Below, piece by piece: positions 51,170-63,027 of a DNA stretch of 64,000 nt. A program made the position numbers and the translations under genes. This DNA comes from Haliclystus octoradiatus (lineage: Eukaryota; Cnidaria; Staurozoa; Stauromedusae; Haliclystidae), in contig OU744451.1 of the NCBI GenBank assembly GCA_916610825.1, forward strand, positions 23,014,349 through 23,078,348, written 5' to 3'. The notes under the pieces were generated by a model that made no database searches, was not told where the DNA came from, and saw only the letters and a list, made by a program, of their open reading frames with translations. The first letter of the stretch is position 1; each line of letters opens with the position of its first letter.

Positions 51170-52135
51170 GAAGATCATCAAATTGCAGAACACTGCGAGG
51201 CAATGATTGCAAGCGAAATGGATAACTATCGGTTACCATTTAAAGGATACATAATTTATTTTTATTTTTCAAAGATCATTAATTTGCAGAACACTGCGAG
51301 GTAATGATTGAAAGCGAAATGGATAACTATCGGTTACCATTTAAAGGATACCAAATTTATTTTTATTTTTCAAAGATCATTAATTTGCAGAACACTGCGA
51401 GGCAATGATTGCAAGCGAAATGGATAACTATCGGTTACCATTTAAAGGATACCAAATTTATTTTTATTTTTCAAAGATCATTAATTTGCAGAACACTGTG
51501 AAGCAATGATTGCAAGCGAAATGGATAACTATCGGTTACCATTTAATTGATACCAAATTTATTTTTATTTTTCAAAGATCATTAATTTGCAGAACACTGT
51601 GAGGCAATGATTGCAAGCGAAATGGATAACTATCGGTTACCATTTAATTGATACCAAATTTATTTTTATTTTTCAAAGATCATTAATTTGCAGAACACTG
51701 TGAGGCAATGATTGCAAGCGAAATGGATAACTATCGGTTACCATTTAAAGGATACCAAATTTATTTTTATTTTTCAAAGATCATTAATTTGCAGAACACT
51801 GTGAGGCAATGATTGCAAGCAAAATGGATAACTATCGGTTACCATTTAAAGGATACCAAATTTATTTTTATTTTTCAAAGATCATTAATTTGCAGGACAC
51901 TGTGAGGCAATGATTGCAAGCGAAATGGATAACTATCGGTTACCATTTAAAGGATACCAAATTTATTTTTATTTTTCAAAGATCATTAATTTGCAGAACA
52001 CTGTGAGGCAATGATTGCAAGCGAAATGGATAACTATCGGTTACCATTTAAAGGATACCAAATTTATTTTTATTTTTCAAAGATCATTAATTTTCAGAGT
52101 ACTGCGAGGCAATGATTGCAAGCGCAGATATACTA
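51170..52135 (+). repeat. 101-bp tandem repeat with splice-acceptor-like unit, ten copies
   Basis: The unit is 101 bp: a T-rich tract, TTTGCAG, then AACACTGTGAGGCAATGATT, GCAAGCGAAATGGATAACTA and TCGGTTACCATTTAAAGG. Unit starts (the GAACACTG) fall at 51188, 51289, 51390 and so on to 52097. The first and last units are more diverged than the middle ones. The phrase reads E-H-C-E-A-M-I-A-S-E-M in one frame, so an exon with its acceptor may have been amplified. It begins 60 bp after the HECT fragment. Confidence 0.9.
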
Positions 52136-52178
52136 AAAAGGTTCTTTTTCAGTAAATACATCAAAGTACTGATAAACT

Positions 52179-52400
52179 GCCTTGGTGTAGTGGCTAGGGT
52201 GTTGGACCACGGCCCGCAGGGTCTCAGGTTCAATCCCTGTCCGGAGCACTATAGGTTGGCGTCAGGAAGGGCATCCGGCTATTAAACGCACACAAGCTTC
52301 AAAATACTAACAAATTAACCAACCACCCCGGTGAAAAAAAGCTGTAAGCTTACCCGGTTCGTGGGAAAATGATAAATCCAAAAAAAAAACAAAAAAAAAA
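52179..52400 (+). mobile_element. tRNA-derived SINE, copy 2
   Basis: Nearly identical to 41787-42005, with A box TGGTGTAGTGG and B box GGTTCAATCCC. AAACTGC occurs before the head and again after the tail, a likely target duplication. It is inserted at the end of the 101-bp array. Confidence 0.9.
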
Positions 52401-53550
52401 CTGCTGAAATGTTATCTTATATGTTCAATAATAATTCGTTATAAGTTATGAACTGCTCATGCAAGTCATGTAAAAGCAAGAAGATAATTGGGAATGTAAG
52501 GAACAGGAAAGTATGAATGTAAAGGATTTATATAATTTACAAATAAAAAACTAATTATTTGACACCGTTGTTTACAGTTCAAAATAACAACAGTTTTATT
52601 AACTACGGCAGACAAGAGGATGATCAATAGATTATGGCATTGAAAGCAATAGTATGTGTTAATGATGATAACGGCTACTTTGGAAATAATAATAGTTATA
52701 ATGAAATTGATAATACTTTTGTTAAAATTTGATAAATAATATCCTACACTCCAACAGTCAATATTCAAAAGCAGTAAACACTCTATTTCAGGATTTTTGG
52801 ACTAGAAATGTTTTGTATGGTTTTCTTCAAATTAAGGCATCAGTAAAGAAAGTCTATCCAAGAAGTTCAAAATTGTTAAACAATTAATTCCAGATTCATA
52901 CAAATAAATACAAAAAAACTATGATACATCCCATAAGAGTATTGAGCATTTACTTGTCAAAACTACTACTTACAATGTATGCCAACTGGTTTGTGTCATA
53001 TTCAATTCTAAAATATGACAAAGGCTTTCTGCGATCTGATTGGTCGAAAGAGCGTGCATGAAATCCTAGGGTAAAACATGGCTCCGAAAACCGGGAAAAA
53101 CAGCAAGCTTCAAAAAGTTTGATCTGTGATAAAATACAGAATTTATAACTTTTTGATAACAATCCAATAAATATCTCAATAATGGCTACGATTTACAAAA
53201 CGATATTTAGCTGTTTAGATGTTTTTATTTATTGAAAAGCGTGGTAAATGAGTTATTGGTCGTGTAACATGCAAAATAAAAACACAGAATGAAAGACAAT
53301 TATAGGCTACGCTGTTTCAAGGTAAACCTAAAATTTAAATAACAATTACTGCATTAATTTGCTAAAAAACTATTGTACCACTTATATTACAGACGTTCTT
53401 GTATATGTCTTTTTTTATTCGACAAAATCTATATTGTTGTGGGATTCTCTTTATGCTTGGTTTATGAATTGAAATTGAATTTTAAATTGTGAATTCATGA
53501 ATTGAAAATTCACCGTCGAATGAGATTCTGACATTTGTTTTATTTTAGAA
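52401..53550. other. No gene recognised
   Basis: AT-rich sequence with short chance frames on the minus strand (52466-52768, 52950-53162). Nothing in them matches a family I know. Confidence 0.5.
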
Positions 53551-53748
53551 AAGGGTTACCACATGCTTGCAAATGTTTGCAAATGTTTGTATTCATATTT
53601 ACTAAACGAGAAAATGTTGGGAGACACTCGGGAAGCTAAAAATCACTCGCTCGGAGCTCGTGATATTTTAGCGCTTCACTCGTGTCTCCCAACATTTTCT
53701 CGTTTAGTAAATATGAATACAAACATGGCAAGTATGTGGTAACCCTTT
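53551..53748. mobile_element. Palindromic MITE, about 198 bp
   Basis: Left AAGGGTTACCACATGCTTGC; right, reverse-complemented, AAGGGTTACCACATACTTGC. Both arms continue through TTTGTATTCATATTTAC and TAAACGAGAAAATGTTGG to GGAGACAC. One arm has a 10-bp duplication (TTTGCAAATG). The centre holds CTCGGAGCTCGTGA-type palindromic sequence. No coding capacity. Confidence 0.75.
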
Positions 53749-54069
53749 AATACGATATGAACTAAATGACGAAGAGTTTGTCACATCTGTTCTAGAAAAA
53801 AGATTTGACAAGTGTTGAAAACCTTTCATATACGTATGTTTTTATGTCTGCAATCCTCTTTGTATAAAGATGATATGGTTGACAAAACACTGATTGATGT
53901 ATCGGATATTGGAAGAAATTATATCCATGTAATTGATATTTCCGAGGTGACGCAAGATCGATATTGTTAATATTTATTACTGATAGTACAGACTCATTCA
54001 GAAAGCCAAGCAATTGTAAATCGATGTAACCCATCTCAATAGCAATTGCGAATGTACTGAGGAAAATGC

Positions 54070-54330
54070 TTGGTTGGCATCATACCATTGAATAATGGCA
54101 AAGAGCCTTTAAATTTACAATCATACATAAGTATTTTAGTAGAAGAACTTAACAGAATTAATAATTCTAAGATTTTTGATGCATACAGTAACAAATGGTT
54201 TATATTAAAGATCATGATATATTCATTTACAATAGACTATCCCGGTCTTTGTAAAAATTTTAAATGCCATGGTTCAGGTCTATACAAATGCTGTTGTTTG
54301 TGTAACATGAGAGGTAAAGTATTAAACTGA
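54070..54330 (+). pseudogene. Tnp2 (CACTA/EnSpm) transposase fragment
   Basis: The frame reads VGIIPLNNGKEP, then YISILVEELNRI, FDAYSNKWF, YSFTIDYPGL and CCCLCNMRG. This is the order of the Tnp2 transposase segment known from CACTA elements (IIPGP.EP...L..LV.EL..L..G...YDA...F.LRA...W...DFPA......G...CP.C). It is followed by GTAAAG, a possible donor. No start or other domains are attached. An animal EnSpm-type element is the likely source. Confidence 0.6.
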
Positions 54331-54550
54331 ATTTAACATAAATTAGATTTGACTCACATTGCAGTCTGGTATTATAGGTTGAATAAACAGCTTTGGTTGT
54401 TGGTTGAATTTTAAAGGGATCATACAATTTCATTACCCTGAATTTTTTTTAAGATACCATCAGATATTTTAATTGTTTTCGTAGTAATATAAATAAAAAA
54501 AATAATACTAAACTATTCAAAACGTTTTTTCTGATTCATGAGCAACTAAA

Positions 54551-55215
54551 CTGAAAAATTGAAAGAAAATGGCTATGGAAGGAAATCGCAGAAATCTACT
54601 ACCAGATAATCCCATTCGATATGATACGGTATTCTTACATGCAGAAAGGAGGGATTGACCAATTATAAATACTTTGAGTAAAACAGATATATTCGGAATT
54701 GTTGCAGTAGAAGCAGGAAAGAAAACAAAAGTTAATTGTGAAAGCGTTTCATCAGCTACTGGATGTGAAGGGTAATACTCTTTCTCTAGTAAAAATAGTC
54801 CTGAAAAATTGCAAGAAAATGGCTATGGGAGGAAATCGTAGAAATCTACTACCAGATAATCTCATTCGATATGATATGATATTCTTACATGCGGAAAGGA
54901 GGGATTGACCAATTATAAATACTTCGAGTAAAACAGATATATTCGGAATTGTTGCAGTAGAAGCAGGAAAGAAGACAAAAGTTAATTGTGAAAGCGTTTC
55001 ATCAGCTACTGGATGTGAAGGGTAATACTCTTTCTCTGGTAAAAATAGTCCTGAAAAATTGCAAGAAAATGGCTATGGGAGGAAATCGTAGATATTTACT
55101 ACCAGATAATCCCATTCCACTTGATACGGTATTAAGGAGGAAAATAAGATACGTGTTTTCTAGCCTTATGTTGGTTGGCATCATACCATCAAATAATGGC
55201 AAATATTGGTAAATA
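54551..55215 (+). repeat. 250-bp tandem duplication of transposase-derived sequence
   Basis: Three copies begin at 54551, 54801 and 55051 with CTGAAAAATTG.AAGAAAATGG and read GGNRRYLLPDNPI-like text. The third copy leaves the unit at about 55130 and enters a second Tnp2 piece (SSLMLVGIIPSNNGK) equivalent to the start of 54070-54330. The arrangement shows unequal exchange inside a decayed EnSpm-type gene. Confidence 0.75.
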
Positions 55216-55439
55216 TTTCAATAGAAGAACTTAACAGGCTTAATAATTATCAAGCACTTTGAATTAATTAGAAAATTGATTAACAATGAAAACTATACTA
55301 GTGTTGGTGTATTAGGCTACCAAGTTCTTGCTTTACTCATTTTCTATACATACATTGCATAATTGGTTAGGCAAAAAGTATGTTCATAGGCAAATATAAT
55401 GGCCAAAATTATATCTTCTGCCAAAGCTGTCTTCCTCAG

Positions 55440-55686
55440 AGTGTTGGCTCTGAATTAGTCACTCAGCACTTTGGTTCAGATCACCAACATTATTTGCAGG
55501 ATATTTACAAAGACTTCTGTGTGTATTGTATGCTACAAAAAAACTTCCAGAGCTAACTGAGGTTACTGGTGAAAGCCATTCTGAAGCTACCTGTGGACAA
55601 GGACACAAAAACATAGATGGGCCAGCACGCAAATTAGAAGCACCAAACAATGTGAATATCACACCACCATCATCATCATTATTGCC
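55440..55686 (+). pseudogene. Paralogue segment upstream of the 69-bp array
   Basis: Clearly homologous to 60430-60720. Both read GSDHQHY...DIYKDFCVYC in one plus frame and LTEVTGESHSEATCGQG in another. Neither frame is supported over the whole segment, so it is probably a decayed copy of an unidentified transposon gene. The overlap with a long minus-strand frame is a consequence of the array. Confidence 0.4.
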
Positions 55687-57147
55687 GCCAAAGAGACAAC
55701 TTAGGTCCTCGAGAAGAAGTTCACAACTGCCACGATCATCGACACTAGCACCATAGCCAAAGAGACAACTTTGGTCCTCGAGAAGAAGTTCACAACTGCC
55801 ACGATCATCGACACTAGCACCATAGCCAAAGAGACAACTTTGGTCCTCGAGAAGAAGTTCACAACTGCCACAATCATCGACACTAGCACCATAGCCAAAG
55901 AGACAACTTAGGTCCTCGAGAAGAAGTTCACAACTGCCACGATCATCGACACTAGCACCATAGCCAAAGAGACAACTTTGGTCCTCGAGAAGAAGTTCAC
56001 AACTGCCACGATCATCGACACTAGCACCATAGCCAAAGAGACAACTTTGGTCCTCGAGAAGAAGTTCACAACTGCCACGATCATCGACACTAGCACCATA
56101 GCCAAAGAGACAACTTTGGTCCTCGAGAAGAAGTTCACAACTGCCACGATCATCGACACTAGCACCATAGCCAAAGAGACAACTTTGGTCCTCGAGAAGA
56201 AGTTCACAACTGCCACAATCATCGACACTAGCACCATAGCCAAAGAGACAACTTAGGTCCTCGAGAAGAAGTTCACAACTGCCACGATCATCGACACTAG
56301 CACCATAGCCAAAGAGACAACTTTGGTCCTCGAGAAGAAGTTCACAACTGCCACGATCATCGACACTAGCACCATAGCCAAAGAGACAACTTTGGTCCTC
56401 GAGAAGAAGTTCACAACTGCCACAATCATCGACACTAGCACCATAGCCAAAGAGACAACTTTGGTCCTCGAGAAGAAGTTCACAACTGCCACGATCATCG
56501 ACACTAGCACCATAGCCAAAGAGACAACTTTGGTCCTCGAGAAGAAGTTCACAACTGCCACAATCATCGACACTAGCACCATAGCCAAAGAGACAACTTA
56601 GGTCCTCGAGAAGAAGTTCACAACTGCCACGATCATCGACACTAGCACCATAGCCAAAGAGACAACTTTGGTCCTCGAGAAGAAGTTCACAACTGCCACG
56701 ATCATCGACACTAGCACCATAGCCAAAGAGACAACTTTGGTCCTCGAGAAGAAGTTCACAACTGCCACAATCATCGACACTAGCACCATAGCCAAAGAGA
56801 CAACTTTGGTCCTCGAGAAGAAGTTCACAACTGCCACGATCATCGACACTAGCACCATAGCCAAAGAGACAACTTTGGTCCTCGAGAAGAAGTTCACAAC
56901 TGCCACAATCATCGACACTAGCACCATAGCCAAAGAGACAACTTTGGTCCTCGAGAAGAAGTTCACAACTGCCACAATCATCGACACTAGCACCATAGCC
57001 AAAGAGACAACTTAGGTCCTCGAGAAGAAGTTCACAACTGCCACAATCATCGACACTAGCACCATAGCCAAAGAGACAACTTAGGTCCTCGAGAAGAAGT
57101 TCACAACTGCCACAATCATCGACACTAGCACCATAGCCAAAGAGACT
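55687..57147. repeat. 69-bp minisatellite, 21 copies with higher-order structure
   Basis: The unit is 69 bp (GCCAAAGAGACAACTTTGGT, CCTCGAGAAGAAGTTCACAA, CTGCCACGATCATCGACACT, AGCACCATA). Two diagnostic sites vary: CTTAGG/CTTTGG and CACGATC/CACAATC. Ordered along the array, these define a five-unit period of 345 bp repeated at least twice exactly. Since 69 is a multiple of three, three frames stay open, including a 604-codon minus frame (55459-57273) and two shorter ones. I do not treat them as genes. Confidence 0.95.
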
Positions 57148-57273
57148 ACTTGGGTCCATGATCGGGATGAAGGTCACCACCGCAACAATCACTGACGCCA
57201 CTTTTGCTAAGCATCCATAAACTGTGTTAGAAGGCTCTGTGCAAGTTGTGGTGCCGTGCGGACACATCTGCAT

Positions 57274-58500
57274 GTGCTCTATATGCAGAAATGAGACGCA
57301 AGATTTGGTAGAATTTGTGAGATGTCCTGTATGCAGGACTAATTTTAATACGGTAATAAAAACCTACAGATAACTGGTTATATATATATAGTTTTTGTAA
57401 TTGTTTTAAATAGTAAGTTTCTTTTGTCAGCAATTGATGCCTCGTATTAATGTTAACCTTATATTGTACTAATTGTATTTCATTACATGTATGTATGGTA
57501 GACTTAGATTAAGACTTAGACGTGTGATTAGATTAGATTCTGTGTTGACTGTGAACGAACGTGTCGTCAGACGTCATCTGCTTTATTATGTTGTGATATC
57601 GCATATATGGGATATTGGAGATCTTAGCCTCATTCCATAACGGCACTCACTTCTGCACAATGCTTCAGGGAGCTCCTAATAAATTTCCATACTAAAAAGT
57701 GATGCTCTCATTCGCAAAATCGTGAAGTGCTGGTGCTTCAAAAGAAAGAGAGCAACACTAAGCAGACAGCTGGTCGGACCTGTTCAACAAATGGTATACT
57801 ATAACTGAATTTGGAAAAATCTGATATGGACATTCTGTCTATAGGAGTAAACGGCTAAAATATGCACATATAAATGCTACACTGTTTATATTACTAAGGA
57901 GAAGATTTAAAAGATAACATTTTTGGTACATCAAATTCATTGTTGGGCTACAGCAGAATATTTCCAATTGATGGAAAGAGAGCTAAAATGTATGGGTAAA
58001 TCTTACATTATAAAGAAAGCCGGCGTTGATTTACAAAAGTAAGAAACACAGGGTAAGTGTTATCAATATTTTTGATTCTATACACATCAATCAACTTTTC
58101 CAGTCAATGATAACAACAATAGCAACAATGAGAACGAAACAATAGATGATTGATTGCAAGCAACAAACCAACTCAGACGACTATGGTTTAATTATGCAAT
58201 TATAAATTCAACTGCTGCAAATGTTCCAGGAATTATATTTCCCTAAAATGTAACTTATCCAATCCAGAGATAAGGCCAAATTAACTTGGCTATGTTTTGA
58301 CAATGAAAATTGAAGAACTTCCAGTGTAAGAGGCAGTTGTCTGTAAAAATTGTTAAAAAATTGGGACATGATTCGTATTTTTCGTCTCCTTGATCATTGC
58401 GACTGAGATCAAGTGTGATGGCTAACTTCAATGGTATCATGTCAATGTGTAAAAGCAAGTACCTGTATAAAAAAAAATACATAGATATTTAGGAAGTTAA
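57274..58500. other. Decayed repeat territory
   Basis: No gene. The segment at about 58120-58220 (CAACAAACCAACTCAGACGAC, then AACTGCTGCAAATG) is homologous to 61733-61800, which shows that this block and the one near 61.7 kb descend from the same element. Confidence 0.5.
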
Positions 58501-58519
58501 GAAGAAAGTTATTAAAAAT

Positions 58520-59120
58520 TTGATAAAAAAATAATAGCTGACAGTCAATTAACAAACACAAAAGATTTCATTTCCTCATATATTCCAAAATGCACCATTA
58601 CCAAGACCAGACCAATAACCGGGTATGGTTATTCGAGACACTGGAGAGACGTTATCGAAAGCATTTGGTGTAAAAACCAGACCTATGATGAAAAGCTTAT
58701 TCTTTGCGGCGTTGGCATTAATTCTCGTGAAGCAAAAAAAACTATTACGTCAAGCAAAGTATGGGAACATAAAGAATGTTGTTACATTTTGCCAGCAACT
58801 GAAGGAACAAGGCTACTTGGACAATATTATTGTAGATGACGGACCGGTGAATGAGCAGTGTAAAACGAAAATGGTTCGTCTGTACTCCTACGGTGAAAAT
58901 GGGGAAGTAACGACGCAACTAACAGTGGAATTACACAACTACGAAGCTTATTCTAAATTCTCGTTAAGAAATAAAACGGTTGACGGTACAACTATACCCA
59001 AGCGAACTTGTTAAAGCAATGAGACATTTGAATGGACAATTTGATTTTGTAACTAAAGAGTTATCTATGACCTTGAATGCTTCTACGGTGAATCATATAT
59101 GTACAGATAATGACAATTGG
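58520..59120 (+). pseudogene. Unidentified coding-like segment with frame changes
   Basis: From about 58530 one plus frame is open to about 58853 (TKDFISSYIPKC ... YSRHWRDVIESIW). A second frame (58625-59014) covers NIIVDDGPVNEQC and VRLYSYGENGEVTTQ, and a third (58980-59120) continues LYPSELVKAMRHLNGQFDF. Amino-acid composition suggests real coding sequence broken by shifts. I do not recognise the family. Its setting suggests a transposon gene. Confidence 0.3.
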
Positions 59121-59815
59121 TTTTGCCTGTTAAATGTTAGTTTGAAATGTAAATCGATTTTTTTGTATTGTTTATATTCTCAATAAAATATCGCGTGAGA
59201 CAATTTATGAAATTTCTCAGTCTGAGCAACTATTTCTCAATGCAGCCGAAGTTGCCAAAGAAGAGAAAAACAATGAGTCTGCACTGTCAGAGAAACTGAA
59301 GCCATTCCTTATTACAAATGAACACATCAGCCAAACCTGGAAATAATTCCATTTAATGAAAATATGCAAAAACATTTGTGGAATTTCTTGAAATATGGAT
59401 GTGCTATAAATTGTCCAATTCACATGTCATCCGCGTTTTGTTGAGCTATCGGGTTTAATAAACATTTAACTATTCTATTCGAGTAAATATATACAGCGGC
59501 ATTGTGACATTTGTAACATTTAAATAACATTAACAGCAGAAAATTTACATTCTTGAGTCAGTTTTCTATTGTGCATGATACAGTATCGCTACCATATTAA
59601 ATTACTAGAATACTGTGATGAGCATACAGTATAAGCATGTGAGGGCTGCATCTATGTGAACAATTTTAACACATTTGATATTACCGCTTTTGGATTGTAA
59701 AGCAAAATAGTAAAATAGACTGTGCGATTGAAATATAGTAGGAGATGACTATAGTTACCATTCCCATTTTGACATATATTATTTAATAATATTTGAATGC
59801 TCAGATCTGTTATCA

Positions 59816-60157
59816 TTGGTTAAACAGCTAAATAAGAACAAAAAACAGATCCTCTTTAAATTGAGAAGAACGGTAAGCGAGGAGAAGAAATGGTTTATGG
59901 AAGAGATTACACCTCCTTGCATGTACGCTGTTTTCCAACAAAAACATGCTTTGAAAGTTTTCTCACAGATTCTCTTCAATAGCAGTAATGGTAAATTAAC
60001 AGATATAGATAGAGATACAATAACTGAAGACATTGTAACATTATGTTGCAGTCGCTGGATGTCACTCTCCATCATACAAAATATGTCAATTATTGTAAAT
60101 ACAGAATGTGATAGTTCCATCCCATATGATGGTGCTGACAGGAATAGAAACAAATGA
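59816..60157 (+). pseudogene. Unidentified 113-codon open frame
   Basis: A lysine-rich start (QLNKNKKQILFKLRR) is followed by a KWFMEEITPPCMYAVFQQKH-like stretch and an acidic helix. A possible acceptor (TTGAATGCTCAG) precedes it at about 59804. It overlaps an equally long minus frame. No domain recognised. It lies between two blocks of related transposon debris, so a fragment of the same gene is plausible. Confidence 0.25.
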
Positions 60158-60431
60158 ATATTTGCACCTGAAGTTCACCGCAATTGCACCAAATTTGTTT
60201 CTATATTTTAAATGTTGGCAATTTTGGTGGTGAACCATCTTTGAAATGATGGTTTAAATAGGAGCTGTCATTTGGTTTCTGTTGACTTGGTTCTTGTAGA
60301 CCACATTGTTATTTATTGTAATACACTGACATGGGTAACCAATGGTAACATGCAATTGATTTAAAAAAAAAAAATCAGCATTACAGAGCCAATGTGATAG
60401 ATGCAAGCGACATTCCGTTCGATATTCCAGA

Positions 60432-60887
60432 GTGTTGGCTTCTCAACATACGGATACGTGGAAACTTTTGACGTCTGCGGTCAAATATAGTCACTCAGTA
60501 CTCTGGTTCAGATCACCAACATTATATGTCGGATATTTACAAAGACTTCTGTGTGTATTGTATGCTACAAAAAAACTTCCAGATCTAACTGAGGTTACTG
60601 GTGAAAGCCATTCTGAAGCTACCTGTGGACAAGGACACAAAAACATAGATGGGCCAGCACGCAAATTAGAAGCACCAAACAACGTGAATATCACACCACC
60701 ATCATCACCATTATTGCCGCCAAAGAGACAACTTTGGTCCTCGAGAAGAAGTTCACCACTGTCACGATCACCGGCACCGATTTTAATCCCAAATAAAGAT
60801 AAATACACCATCACCTTAGCCAAAGAGACTACTTGGGTCCATCATCGGGAAGAAGGTCGCCACCACAACGATGCAAAATATCCATAA
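60432..60887 (+). pseudogene. Single-unit paralogue of the 69-bp array locus
   Basis: Homologous to 55440-57200, but with only one 69-bp unit (60722-60780) between the flanks, followed by the same GCCAAAGAGACTACTTGGGT exit. It preserves the pre-expansion state. Plus-strand frame: LTEVTGESHSEATCGQG then PPSSPLLPPKRQ. Function unknown. Confidence 0.4.
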
Positions 60888-61384
60888 ACTGTGTTAGAAG
60901 ACTTTGTGCAGCATTTTACTGAAAACATGCTGACAAAAATCGGTAAAAGTTACCAAAGATTCCAAATATTTAAAGCTTCAAAAAAGAGGATTAATAAAAA
61001 GTATCCTTATTAACAGAACTATAATATTGACAATACAATGGAAGAATGCATTAAAGTGGAAATGCATGAAGAAGGGTACTTGATTCCTAAGTTTTACATA
61101 ATGATTTATAGAAGTCATGAGATGTTATTGTATATGTATATGGTGCATATGTATCACCTATGTCATCGTTATTTCATGGCTTACGGCTGTAAGTTACCAT
61201 GCAAAGTCAGGGACTTTTTTAATCTTCTTCCAAAGCTTGTCATCTTTGATGACTTCTTATGGTGTAGATTGGTCATTGCAACATAATGAAACATTTGCTC
61301 ATATAACTCCCATGATATCCCCGTTTTGAATTCTTGGTCCCTTAATTATAAACAGCAAGAAGATCTATAAGTTGCTACATTTTA

Positions 61385-61834
61385 ATGGAAGATTCTTTGC
61401 AATGTACTTTGTGTCAAAATGCAAAATATAAAGAAACTTCTATACTAACCGTTGCCCCAGCAAAACCAAAAGCCCTATTTTTTACTTGTTCCTCCAGAAA
61501 GCTGAGGGAGGCAGTGAAGTTTGAGAGGGTACAACTGCAGGAGGCTAACCTGAAATGTAAGCTGCTGCGTGATAGGATCCAAAGAATGGAGAAGGAGATT
61601 ATGACTGATGGTGTAGAAATTGAAAATGACATCAGGGATTCCTTATTATCGACTATAAACAGTACAGATTTGACTCTGCACATGAAACTACTACAAGAGC
61701 AGAAAAAAGCTATTAAAATGATCAATTTCACGCAACAAACAAACTCAAACGACTATGGCATACACACAATTGTAAATTTAACTGCTGCTAATTTAACAAT
61801 AGGATGCTCGACAATAACAAATACTCAACAATAA
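61385..61834 (+). pseudogene. Possible P-element/THAP9-like transposase fragment
   Basis: An N-terminal C-X2-C (LQCTLCQN) is followed by a coiled-coil of about 40 residues (REAVKFERVQLQEAN...). Next come NDIRDSLLSTIN and HMKLLQEQKKAI, which resemble the pre-catalytic segment of P-element/THAP9-like proteins (a coiled coil, then DLLSIM...PFMKLFWEQQKK). After that point the expected RYHP..IRF text is absent and the frame drifts into repeat sequence shared with 58120-58220. Based on remembered family patterns, so moderate to low certainty. Confidence 0.35.
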
Positions 61835-62049
61835 CAAAAGAATGAGCCGACAATACGATTGGGTATTATCTGTCAATCTTGGTCACTCAAAGAGTTTAAC
61901 TGCTGCTCAAAAATGCAACACAATTGAAGAAAGAGCTGACAGTGCAGCAACAACATGATCAAAAGATGAAAGGAGATTGGCTCTTGATAGCTGTCTCAAT
62001 TTATCAAATAACAAAATTTGCGTCAAATACAAACACTGAAAAAAATTAC

Positions 62050-62127
62050 TTGAGTTCATGAACATTCTAATAAACAGTTCATGAACGATACATGGCACAA
62101 TTTTCATGAACTGATTTGACAGGGGAA
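62050..62127. mobile_element. Palindromic fold-back element, short remnant
   Basis: Contains GAGTTCATGAACATTC and ACAGTTCATGAACGATAC, then CATGGCACAATTTTCATG, and ends CTGATTTGACAGGGG. Confidence 0.55.
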
Positions 62128-62336
62128 TAGATGTCATTATGTCTCTTGCGAAAGAAAGTAACAGTTTCAAATCTCAAAGATATCAATCACGAGAGTGTAG
62201 CAATGGGATTGTCCAATTGATTTAACAATTCAGTTTGTGACATCTACTAAAGGAGAACCAATTAACAATTTCAACAGAGAACATTTCCCCAGAAAAACGT
62301 CACATTGAACTAACATTACTCATCAGCTTGACAGTG

Positions 62337-62549
62337 CGGCCTTGGTGTAGTGGCTAGGGTGTTGGACCACGGCCCGCAGGGTCTCAGGTTCAATCCCTGT
62401 CCGGAGCACTATAGGTTGACGTCAGGAAGGGCATCCGGCTATTAAACGCACACAAGCTTCAAAATACTAACAAATTAACCAACCACCCCGGTGAAAAAAG
62501 CTGTAAGCTTACCCGGTTCGTGGAAAAATGATAAATCCAAAAAAAAAAA
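62337..62549 (+). mobile_element. tRNA-derived SINE, copy 3
   Basis: Matches the other two young copies over head, central segment (GTCAGGAAGGGCATCCGGC), body and A-rich tail. A and B boxes are intact. Confidence 0.9.
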
Positions 62550-63027
62550 GAATCCAAGCTAGTTCTAGATACTGAAATCAAACAATTTTACTAATGTAAC
62601 GCCTATTACCACTGGAGCCACTTGCTAACAGTTTTTTTACCTTCTACTAGTGGAAGTTGACCATTCCAATTTTTTAGTTCTGGCCAAGTTGTTCCCATCA
62701 ACATGCAGCATGGATCCGTACGCTCTTCAATGCGAATTCAACACATGCATTCATCACATAAAGATTTCAAGCAGAAATCATTGGACATTGCTGATTCGAA
62801 GAATTTGACTGAAAAATGGAAAGCATTCTTTCCGCTAACATGCAAAGCCTGCCGTTTGTTGCTCAACACTGAAGTTACCGTGGTAAAAGACAAGATATCA
62901 TCCAGTACTTAAATGAAAATTGATTAAATCGTATATATATTTACCTTTCTCAATCAAAATTTGAGTACATACACATCAGGTACAATTTTTTTAACATAAA
63001 TTCAACTATATTCATCTAAGAAGTCAA

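Noticed and set aside
51170..52135. CRISPR-like regular spacing
   Set aside because: All 101 bp of each unit are conserved, so there are no variable spacers, and the context is eukaryotic.
55459..57273. 604-codon minus-strand open frame
   Set aside because: It is generated by a 69-bp repeat unit whose length is a multiple of three; two other frames are open through it as well, and the flanking homologous locus gives no support for this frame.
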